Positions 55,496-64,000 of a stretch of DNA of 64,000 nucleotides are shown here, in pieces (position 1 is the first letter of the stretch; each line of letters begins with the position of its first letter). The notes under the pieces are model-generated. The model worked only from the letters and a program-made list of their open reading frames with translations. It made no database searches and was not told the origin of the DNA. The stretch covers positions 6,514,244-6,578,243 of the forward strand of contig NW_006494931.1 of the NCBI RefSeq assembly GCF_000471905.2, given 5' to 3'. Made by a program: the position numbers and the translations under genes. This stretch comes from Amborella trichopoda. Taxonomy: Eukaryota; Streptophyta; Magnoliopsida; Amborellales; Amborellaceae.

Positions 55496-57163
55496 CCCAA
55501 CAAATGGGTGACCAACATTTCCTTCCACACAAGGGTTCGTATGGTGCCATCTGAATATTGGCTTGGAAGCTATTATTATAGAAAATTCAATCAAGGGTAA
55601 ATGTTCATCCTAGCTCTTTATAAAGTTAGTGAAACAAGCCCTTAACATATCTTCCAAAGTCTGAATGGTCCTCTCTAAATGCCCATCAGTCTAGGGATGA
55701 AAGGCAATGCTAAAGGTAAGTCTTGTTCCCAAAGCTGACTGCAGACTAGCCCAAAATCTAAAGGTAAATAGAGTTTTCCTGTTGGACACAATACTAATTG
55801 GAACTCCATGTAACCTCACTATCTCTTTTATGTATAACTGGGCTCGTCAACCCAAAGTATAGGTTGTGCGGATTGGCAAGAAGCGGGCAACTTTGGTCAG
55901 CCAGTTCACAATGACCCAAATGTTGTTGTGTCCTAAGCTCGTTCTAGGCAAGCCATAAATAAAATCCATAGAAATGTGTTCCCCTTTCTATCCTGGCATG
56001 GGTAAGGGCTTCAATAACCCATTGGGCCTCTGATGTTCAATTTTTACTTGCTGACATGTTAAGCACTTAGATACAAATAGTGTCACCTCCCTTTTTATGT
56101 CATTCCACCAAAAGGTTTCTTCAAATCCTGATACATCTTAGTACTTCCAGGATATATGGTATAACGGGAGTAATGTGCTTCTTTTAAGATAGCTTTCTTT
56201 ACACTCTCATCATTCGGGATGTAAATTCGACCTCTAAACCTCAATAAGTCATCACTGCTTATAGAGAATTTGTCTCTTTCCCAGTTTTATCTATTCTACA
56301 ATTTTTATGAGCTAAGGGTCCATCTTTTGTGCCAGTTGAACTTGTTGAACTAGTTAGGGTTCCGCACTTAGTCTGGCAACCATACTTACCACACCATTAC
56401 GGGCCAGAGCTGAATGCCAATCCACTATTTCTTTTAATAACTTCATCTCTCGAATCATCAGATGAGCCACTGATGCTGTGTGTTTCCTGCTCAAAGAGTC
56501 TTCTACAACATTAGTCTTGCCCGTCTGATATTGAACGGTACAATCATAATCGTTCAATAGGTCCATCCATCTCTTTGTCGCATGTTTAACTCCTTTTGAG
56601 AGAACAAATACTTGAGGCTATTATGGTCTGTTAACACTTCAAATCTGGCTCCTTAGAGATAATGTCTCCAAATTTTAGGGCAAAAACTATAGCCTCAAGC
56701 TCCAAATCATGTGTTGGATAGTTTTGCTCATATGACTTCAACTGTCTGGAGGCATAAGTAATGACCTTCCTTCGCTGCATAAGTACACATCTGAGTCCTT
56801 TGTGAGAGGCATCAATGCAAACTAAAAAATTCTCATTTCATTCAGATAAAGTTAGTATCAGAGCTGTGGTCAGTCTCGTTTTGTGTTCCCGGAAGCTCTT
56901 CTCATAGTCGTTTGACCATACATACTTCACAATCTTTTGGGTTAGTCGAGTAAGAGGGAGCGCTAACTTCAAAAATCCTTCCACAAAGGGCCTGTAATAT
57001 CCTATTAACCCCATGAAACTATGGACCTCTGTAACGTTTTCCATTTTTTACCCACTTGATCACGACTTCAATCTTAGAAGGGTCAATGAGAATTCCATCT
57101 TTGGAAATAATGTGACAAAGAAATGCATATCTAGAGAGTCAGAACTGACATTTGCTCAACTTG
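55496..57163 (-). pseudogene. Element E RT end, RNase H and integrase core
   Basis: Minus strand. RT thumb (ISKDGILIDPSKIEVV, about 57118), connection (MENVTEVHSFMGLIGYYRPF, from 57044), RNase H ([15 protein letters not shown], about 56820; [20 protein letters not shown]) and integrase core follow in order. Near 55790-55815 the second catalytic Asp region reads ISIVSNRK, with Asn in place of Asp. Stops and frameshifts are many. It joins 52603 across LTR D and is cut by element I at 57163. Confidence 0.88.
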
Positions 57164-59107
57164 GCTGATTTCGGGGGTCCAGGTTTCCCCTTGGGAGGGG
57201 AGGAAAAAACCCTATCTCAAACAACCGCGGAGGTCTGACGCCTGATGCACTCGTGGGCCCTCATGCTAGCGGATAGGAGTCTGACAGGGAGAGATATTTT
57301 TGCGACGAGAGCACGAATGCTCTTATACCGCCTTGGGTGTCCTGGACACGCCCGGGAGGATGACCCTCTTAGAGCAATTACGTAGCCCTCTGGCTGTACG
57401 TCAGTGCAATTTGGATGGTAAACCTATTCAAGCTTACAACCACTCTTCTCTCATCCTCTTTGTGCTTTTGGGATGGGATCTGAGTGTCCCTCCTCCTTGG
57501 CCCCCCCTTTTGAAGGGGATATGCTGGCCGCTAAAGGGGATGCAGAAAAACCCATCAGAGGAGACCCACGGGTTCGCTTGTGTTCGTGGGTTGACACGGG
57601 CTATCACGTGAATGAAAGTCACATGCATAGGGGTGAGAGCGAGAGAGAGAGAGAAGAAATGACTCGGCTTTGGGGGGACTCAAGCGACAGGGTGCCCACG
57701 GGTCCACGCACTCGGGGGTATTCCCTTTTTCTCAATAATTTCTCTCTCTCCCTTTCCTCTCTTTGAGGGGCTCACGAAGAAAGACAAACTAACAAACATA
57801 ATCTAGACTTGATTCTTCCCAGCCTTTAGGATAATGGAACTTGAAAAGAGGAGATCGTGAAAGTTTTTTTTTATATGTGAGCTAAGCTTGCCTATATGGA
57901 GGATTCACCAAACAGGGGTGAACGCTCAAAATTCAAGCTTAATTACAATTAAACAAATTTGAAACAAATACGAAAAATTAGGCATAAATGACCAAAATGC
58001 CCTGATGATCTTTTGCCCAAATGACGAGACCATCCCTGCACGCAGGTTGCTCCGCCATGGGAAGACCTTGGAAGTTGGTTTTGCAACCTGTGGCAACTGT
58101 TGGCAGTTTTAGTAACATATCTTCGTTCTTCTCTCCATTGTGAGCCTTCCAATCATGCCGTGGTGGCCTTTTTCCCAAGGGTGAAAGTCCGACCATTTTT
58201 GCGAACTTTGTTTGCCAATGCATCTTCGGGCTGCATTGTTTTGTCTTCTGTCTCTGCTTGCAAGTCAGAGAGGAGGCTGCTGCAGTCATTTTACACCAAG
58301 TTTGGGATGATTTAGTGTCAATAGGTGCATTTGCCTTATTTTGGAGGTTGTTGAAGAAGGGGATTCTGGCAACCTGCTGGATTTGCTTTTTTGGTGACCT
58401 AAGGACTTGCATTCATCATGGATTGAATGCAGGAGTTGTACCAGAATGTAGCTCTTTGTGTGGTGATTCTGTTGAACTCCTCCACCTGTTAATCCATGGC
58501 TTGGATGTTGAGCTATGCTTCACTTAATCTGGAGCTTGCAGAATCCTATTTTTCCCTTGGTTTCTCCTGCCAACTTCCTTCTCAGAGCAATAGGGGTTCT
58601 TGGTCACACCACAACATGCCTCATAGGTCAAAATGATGGGGCTGGCGTGATCTGAAACATGTCAACGTTTGAGCTCTGTCTGGTTTTGGAGGAAGGCGTC
58701 GTGGGCTGGCAAAGTTATTGCCAAAAAACATCGTAGCAGTCCCCATTTCTGTGACTGGTTTGGTGAAGCCGCATCGCGCTATGGTAAAACCCATAAGTTG
58801 CGAGGCCTCATGAGCGTAGACCCATCTATGGAGGTCCGATTGAGCCCAAATTTGGTCGTCGGGGCTTTTTCGACATTCTGAGCACAGTGGCGGTGGTTTG
58901 GTCCCCTATTGCAACCCCTAGCATAGGGCTACAGTGAAGGGTCCTTCTTTGGTGAGGGGGAACCGCACCCAGGTCACGGGGCTGGAGGATTTATTTTCGG
59001 GACAATCTTGGTCTGCGGGTGTTTCATGAACGCGTGAGACCAGACTATCGTCAGATCTCTCCTCATTCGCATGGGCTCATGAAAGTCGTCAAAAATGATG
59101 TACAACA
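57164..59107 (-). repeat. Element I 3' LTR
   Basis: On the minus strand it starts TGTTGTACATCATTTTTGAC at 59107 and is about 1.94 kb. The promoter region, inverted, is at about 57885-57930 (phrase GTTCACCCCTGTTTGGTG, then CCATATAGGC), close to element A's LTR. The other end is fixed only by the junction with element E's RT and could shift by 2 bp. Confidence 0.75.
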
Positions 59108-59570
59108 ACTTGCCCTGTCGGATGTTGCGCTTCGAGAGAAGTGAGAAGTGCAACATTTAGAAACATTTATCGTTGTATATCCTCTGACATATCCTCGCTA
59201 ATACGTGTTTATTGTCTCTCGGTCAATATTTTCTTCTTGATCATCGATACAGTGCAATCCTTGAGGGATAGACCTTGTTGAGCTTTTTCCTTTACCGGGG
59301 GTGACCAAGGTGGCTTCTAGTGGTCTGGTGCCTTGTTGAGGGTCTTTCTTCGGGTCCTGTCAAATTTTTTTTTTTGAGGAGATTACGTTGATATTCAGCT
59401 GTAGGTGGGCTTACGAATTCTGAAATTGAACTCTTGGTTTTCCAGACAGTGGGGGTTCTTCTTGTGACCTTTATCCCATTCTGGTCTGGGAGATCCTGAC
59501 GTTCTATTTGGCGGGGGCCCTTCTTGTGAGCTTTATCCCTATCTTAACAAAAACACGAGGAGCAAACAAG

Positions 59571-59825
59571 GTACCTCTTGGCTTACGTCCTACAGGTCCA
59601 ATTGGGGGTTTCTCGAATTACCCAGACATGAAAGGAGGATGCCCTCGAGACTTCACCCTGGGTGCTTGAAGATTGGTGGAGGAAGAAATGGCAGGCTAGG
59701 TACCGCTTCAGCTTATGTCCTACTGGTCCAGTTGGGAGTCTCCGGAATTGCCCAAACTCAATAGGAGGATGGCCTTTGAGCTGGTCCCATTTTAGGGGAC
59801 TTCACCCTGGCTGTAAGAGCTTGAT
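59571..59825. repeat. 129-bp tandem duplication in I 3' UTR
   Basis: GGTACC followed by TCTTGGCTTACGTCCTAC at 59570 recurs as GGTACC/GCTTCAGCTTATGTCCTAC at 59699. Both copies continue through a GGTCCA.TTGGG phrase and end with CTTCACCCTGG. A shorter related duplication lies at 59445-59535. Confidence 0.8.
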
Positions 59826-59969
59826 GGAAGAGAAGAGGGGGAGAGGATTTTTTATTTTTTTTGGTTGTGGCGGCATTAAGGCTCGTGATAAAAGGGTGGC
59901 ATTGGGGCACTAAGGCTCCGATGCCGAAAATAAGAAGGTGGCTCTAAGTCCCGGGATAAACAAAGGGTG

Positions 59970-60325
59970 GCACTAGGGTGGAAAATTTTTTGAAGGTACT
60001 GGGGCCAGAGTTTTTTTTCTTAAGGCACTGGGATCGGAAGTTTTTTCTTTTTGAGAAGGCATTGGGGCTAGAAGTTTTTTTGTTTTTGAGGCACATAGGG
60101 CCGGAGGTTTGTTTTTTTTAGAAGGCACTGAGGCCGGAAGTTGTTTTCTTTTTTTTGTGAGGCACTGAGAACAAAGGTTTTTTTGGAAGGCACTGCTGCC
60201 GAAATTTATTTTTGAAGGCATTGGGGTCGGAAGTTTTTTTTTTGGGAGGCACTGAGGTCGGAAGTTTGTTTGGGAGGCACTGAGGCTGAAGGTTTTTTTT
60301 TTGGGAAGCACTAGGGCCGGAATGA
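59970..60325. repeat. About 33-bp minisatellite in I 3' UTR, about 11 units
   Basis: AAGGCACTGGGGCCGGAAGT plus a T-run recurs, with length variation in the T-run. The minus-strand open frame across it (to 60551) is translated array, not a gene. Confidence 0.9.
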
Positions 60326-60429
60326 GGAGGTTTGACCCGATAACTCGAAGAAGGAGGCTCGATCTAGGCACCCTTTGCAGGTTTTCAGCTAGACCGAGGG
60401 GATATGGTGCCAGCAGAGTGGTTTTCACC

Positions 60430-60720
60430 ATATGCTTTGTTGGGGTGCTTTTTCCTGTGACTTCGAGGCCACGTCTATTTCCGCTCTTACTCATGGCGCC
60501 CTTTGCAGGTTTTTTCCATGCCCAGATTTTTCTCAAGACTCTTTTACTCATGGCTTCGTGGCCATGCCTGCCTATCGTTTTTACTCATGGTACCCTTTGC
60601 TGGTTTTCACCATGCTTTTTTTTATTGAGTGTTTTTACCCATAACCTTCTTTTGGCTATGTCCACCTGAAGCTCTTTTACTTTTACTCGTGATGGGTTCC
60701 ATCGTGCCCGACTTCTTTAT
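60430..60720. repeat. Degenerate repeats of the ACTCATGGC type in I 3' UTR
   Basis: Phrases TTTACTCATGGCTTCGTGGC, TACCCTTTGCTGGTTTTCAC and relatives recur irregularly. Their inverse matches 33250-33420 of element B. Confidence 0.65.
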
Positions 60721-60939
60721 TTTTAGTTTATTGTTTTTGAGGGGGAGAGAGGTCACCAGTGTAGTGAACCTCGATGGAGGAGTACTGAGAGTCTTGAGGG
60801 TGTGGCCCTGCCCTGGGTTGATTGTAGTGGCTGGTGGCCGAGGCAAGGGGTCTTTTCCTCTTTTTGGGGCATTGCCCCAAAGAGTGGCTTTATTGTGACC
60901 CAGGCGGTTTGTGCCCGCACAGGGTCAATGATGGTGATG

Positions 60940-61190
60940 TCCGTGGGAGGCGTTGGATGGTGCCCACGGTGGTGGAATGTGTGAAAGCACCTGCGGGGAT
61001 GTGAGCTGATGGAGAGACTCATGGGATGAAGTGAAGAAGGAACCTGCGGGGGATGGTGTGAAGATGGTACCCGTGGGGGGGTGAAGTGAAGAAGGTATAT
61101 GGAGATAGTACCCATGGGGGGTGAAGTGAGGAAGGTACCTGCGGGGTTTAGTGTGGAGAAGGCACCCACGGGGGGTGGAGTGATGGGCTG
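60940..61190. repeat. About 36-bp minisatellite in I 3' UTR
   Basis: GAAGTGAAGAAGGTACCTGC followed by GGGGGATGGTGT-like sequence recurs about six times with variation. Confidence 0.85.
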
Positions 61191-62720
61191 CCCCAAAGAA
61201 AGCGTGCTTAGAGAGGTAGCGCTCAGTTGACGAGGCACCGGCATGATGGGGTGAGATCAGATGGAAAGTGCCATGTGGGGTGGAGATTCCTCGGCACAAG
61301 ATCCGCCTGAGTGATCTACTGATAATGCTAGGCTGGCAGTAGGATGGCACGAGGTTTAACCGTGATCCTTCGTGAGAAATTCCCAGTAGGTGAGGCGTGA
61401 GAAGGTTTAAATGTCGCGGTCAATGGGGCGACATTTTGGTGACACATGGTCGAGCAGTTGAGCGGCATGCTGCTCGAGAAGCAGCAATATTTGAGCTGCC
61501 TAGGCCCTTTAAAAGGGGGCTAGGTAGGAGAGCGTGAGGGGATAATCTTTCCCCTTTGTGACGAAGTCCCTTTTCTTGATGCTCCTTTGTGTGTAGACAG
61601 TGTGGAGACTTCGTTTTCTTTGAAGAATTTGGCTTGTTAGTGATGTTAGCTACGGGGGCTAACTGCTTAGCACCGGCCTTTGGGGTGTGCTCGAGCTTTG
61701 GGTGTCCTTGTGAAGGAATTCACCAACACGGAAGTGACGATGGACCAGTGACAGTGGGCGAGCTTGTTGTTCTAGAGCTCCTCTGTTTGTGAGGGACCCA
61801 TTGCGTGGGACTCGTAGTCGTGTATAAGGCGTTGGGGGCCCTTCATCCTCATCAGAGGATGAGTTGAAGGAGGTGCTGCTCCCCATGTTCTTCAAGTCCT
61901 ACTTGAAGAAACAGACACAACCTCTTGACTGTCACCACCGCTGTGAGAAAGCGGTGGGTCCTTGAATGGGAAACGGTTTTCTTTGGAACTGATGTACTTC
62001 CTTGTAGTTATAAGTTTATTATAGCCACAATTCCATAGTCTTTTCGTTCACATAATGAAAAACCTCTGCTACGTTGATATAATCACAATCCCCGCTGATG
62101 ATGGGAATAAGAAATGGCCGATGAAATGCCTGTTGTGCCATGGGGCGATTGCTGCTTGCTGTGTGATGGTCAGGATACCCTTGTGAGCTTTCATCCCAAC
62201 CCTTGGGGAATGCGTCATTGCCGATTTTCGCCAGACCCAGGTTTTTTTTTTTTGGGACCGCAGAGGGTCCCGCATGTAAGTGAGACAAGGAACGAGGTTC
62301 GCTTGCCCACAAAAGAGAGTGGTGTAGGGGTGTGCCCTGGGCCCTCTGAGTGGGCCTATGTTGCAGGCAGGCCAAGCGGGGTTGGGTTGCATGTCTAGAC
62401 GGCATTTGGATCGCGGTAGGCATGCCGTTTCTGATGGGCCACATCATGCATGCAGCAGTTAATGCTGAGTGAGTGAGAGGCGGCATCGCCGTCATACGAC
62501 GATTCAACTACGTGCCCTTAGTGCTTCCTCATGATTGAGCGTAATCTTTCGTACGTGTCGTACATCGTTTCACGTGCCTTTTGTATGACCGTACCTTCGA
62601 GGCACGTGGTGCTGGCTCATGTGATGCTTCAATTTGCAAGATGGCGGCGCCTCAATGTCCAGCCTTCGACTCTTTTGCAATTGGAGGGTGGGTCGCCCAT
62701 TGATTGACTCTTTTTTGCTG
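61191..62720. other. Element I 3' UTR, no recognised feature
   Basis: GC-richer non-coding sequence. A 162-codon open stretch on the minus strand (62019-62507) has no motif I recognise, and I do not call it a gene. Confidence 0.45.
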
Positions 62721-62729
62721 TCAGTCTTT

Positions 62730-63610
62730 TATAAAAGGAGGGGTGGTTGGTTTTCGCTCTTACCTTGAGTCTGCATCCCCAGTAAGAGCAAACATCCTTT
62801 GTGCCTTCTGCTCAGGCCTCCTTCTCAGTGTTCGCCTTTTTTTAAGGCAGCATTTTTGAGCCGGGACCATGGCCAGCTGGAGTCCGCCTCCTTCTCTAAG
62901 TAATGTTACTTGTTTGGGTCTGGGCACATGGCTGGTGCGCAGTTTCCTTTTGATCCGATCCTTTGCCCCCTTTTTTTTTGACAGCAGTGAAACGCGTGAG
63001 GTTTGCTACTAATGAGGCCTCAGCTTCATCTCCTAGGGAATCTGTGCCGGCCGATGCTCAAAGTTAATGGGCTGCTGGTGAGCCCTCTTTAGGACCTCTG
63101 GTTGCTCCCTCCGAGTCTTTAGCCCTTATGGTCTGGGGGACCTGTCCTTGACGTACCCCCACTTACTTCAGTGAGTTCCCCGATTTTGGCTTCGTCGGAG
63201 TTGGGCTTTAGAGAGCGGACCGTGCGATTGATGCTTCAGACAGGACTGGAGGGTTTGAAGGAATGCCCCCTTTTCGATCTCCAAGAGGGGATTGAGGGTG
63301 TTAGGTCATTATGAGGGAGGAGGCGAAGATAAAAGAAGATATCTAGGGCACTGTAGATAAGATCGCTAAGTTACAAACCCACGTGGTTGACTCAAGGGGT
63401 CGACTGCAGCACTATTGGGAGGTGATGGCTACAAACTCCTTTCGCTTGGAGTAGTTGGGTACAGAGATAATGCGGTCACCATTCTGTCTGAGTCGGTAGC
63501 TGTGGTGATCACTCATGGTGAGGAGAGAAGCAGGTTGCGCTGGAGAGAGCGCAGGAACTGAAGGTGAGGATGCAGGAGATTGTCGACCACTTTTAAAACT
63601 CTCTCTTCTC
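62730..63610 (+). pseudogene. Decayed antisense ORF region of element I (aORF-like)
   Basis: Running opposite to element I are a TATAAAAG at 62730-62737, an ATG in strong context at 62869 (GGGACCATGGCC), and a possible intron. The donor is GT at 62900; the acceptor is a T-run plus GACAG ending 62984. Removing it keeps the frame open to TAA at 63065-63067. Further on, 63310-63475 reads a charged, coiled-coil-like stretch (MREEAKIKEDI, then a stop; DKIAKLQTHVVDSRGRLQHY). Tat-lineage elements are known to carry extra antisense ORFs between integrase and the 3' LTR. The location fits; the protein family is not recognised, and the frame is broken. Confidence 0.35.
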
Positions 63611-64000
63611 ATTATAAATGGGTCGGCAGCCCACCCAGATCTTGTAACCTCATTTGTATGTGAATAAGACAACCAATTTTCTTATTCTTTGCATTTGGTG
63701 TGTCTGAGTTTTCTTCTTTTCATGCCCGTTTATTTTGAATTTCTCGTCTCGCGCCCTTTTCGTTTTTTTTTGAGAGGGAGGAGCGATAACGTCAGGGATC
63801 GAGATTCCAAACAGGAGGGTGCTTGAATTCTTTCTCGGGTGTTGCGAACTCTTGGTAGCGCGCAGTTATGTTAGAAGGTAGTTTTAGAGTCGTACTCCCA
63901 TGACTGCAGTAAGGCTTGCTTAAAGTCTTGCCTTGGAACTGACAGTAGCATGCCCCTTTGGTAATTTGTGCCCATGTAGGGAGAATCCCAAGGGGTTCTT
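63611..64000. other. Element I internal sequence to window end
   Basis: Non-coding; TATAAA at about 63613-63618 has no ORF behind it that I can support. Confidence 0.4.

Larger units (their letters stand above)
40033..57163 (-). mobile_element. Element E: minus-strand Tekay/Del-like chromovirus, broken by three insertions
   Basis: Read on the minus strand, 57163-55496 gives RT end, RNase H and integrase. After the D insertion, 52603-52021 gives the integrase C-terminus. A PPT (52020-52004) and the 3' LTR (52003 down to 40033, interrupted by element F) follow. The proteins and the LTR ends (TGTGATGACCC...GGGTGTGACA) match element F closely, so E and F are members of one family. The 5' half (gag, protease, most of RT and the 5' LTR) is separated by element I and lies outside the window. 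The 5 bp outside the LTR are CCTTG. Confidence 0.85.
57164..64000 (-). mobile_element. Element I: 3' part of a minus-strand Tat-like element
   Basis: Minus strand. The 3' LTR is 57164-59107; 59108 to the window end is its internal 3' UTR, running out of the window. Support: its LTR terminus matches element A; its UTR next to the LTR matches B and C; 60430-60640 matches B's UTR; and several tandem arrays are present. It interrupts the RT of element E. Integrase has not been reached at 64000, so the 3' UTR is at least 4.9 kb. Confidence 0.75.

Noticed and set aside
57159..59112. ACTTG on both sides of the element I LTR, suggesting a solo LTR
   Set aside because: The right-hand ACTTG is part of element I's own 3' UTR, which aligns with B and C at the same place, so the match is coincidental.
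59973..60551. 192-codon minus-strand open frame
   Set aside because: It is mostly the translation of the 33-bp array (recurring Pro-Ser-Lys-Lys words), a by-product of a period divisible by three.
62019..62507. 162-codon minus-strand open frame in element I
   Set aside because: No domain or motif, and no conserved counterpart in B; not enough to call a gene.

Overview
This is nuclear DNA of a flowering plant, from a repeat-dense, gene-poor stretch. The evidence is one plant-specific SAUR gene (about 4.2-4.5 kb), plant-type Ty3/gypsy retrotransposons of two lineages (Tat-like with a second RNase H, and Tekay/Del-like chromoviruses), miniature inverted-repeat elements, and no bacterial gene organisation. 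The sequence alone does not fix the species. More than 80% of the window is retrotransposon, nearly all of it broken.

Layout. 1-7.1 kb is the only low-copy part. It holds a TA microsatellite, a Mutator-like MITE (39-435), a long foldback element (1423-1858), the SAUR gene with a TATA box and a small upstream reading frame, a diverged tandem duplication (5.63-6.01 kb), and an exon-like remnant of an RRM splicing-factor gene on the minus strand (6804-6880). 7.1-36.8 kb is a cluster of three Tat-like elements. Element A (7129-16567, plus) has a 5' LTR, PBS, decayed gag/protease, an RT with its catalytic half deleted, a second RNase H and integrase; its 3' end is cut off. Element C (16568-19934, minus) is only a 3' LTR and a scrap of 3' UTR. 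Element B (19935-36827, plus) is about 16.9 kb with both LTRs, gag, RT, two RNase H domains, integrase and a 5-kb 3' UTR carrying tandem arrays.

36.8-40.0 kb has AT-rich DNA, a second copy of the MITE with a near-perfect 9-bp target duplication, and a solo LTR (H, 37878-39580) containing the only assembly gap. 40.0-64.0 kb is a nest. A minus-strand Tekay/Del-like element (E, 40033-57163) has been broken three times: by a related plus-strand element F (41088-49820) inside its 3' LTR, by a Tat-family solo LTR D (52609-55490, perfect CTCGT duplication) inside its integrase, and by a minus-strand Tat-like element I (57164 to beyond 64000) inside its RT.

None of the retroelements can be autonomous. 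Frames carry many stops, mostly the kind made by C-to-T change, catalytic residues are lost, and the 5' LTRs of B and F have internal deletions. The most interesting material is not a gene system but how these elements make new tandem repeats: minisatellites inside LTRs (55, 47, 32, 20 and 15 bp periods) and in Tat 3' UTRs, including an exact 35-bp array that passes into a 96-bp higher-order repeat and whose monomer occurs singly in element A. Element I also has an antisense, promoter-like and possibly spliced reading-frame remnant, in the place where Tat elements are known to carry extra ORFs.
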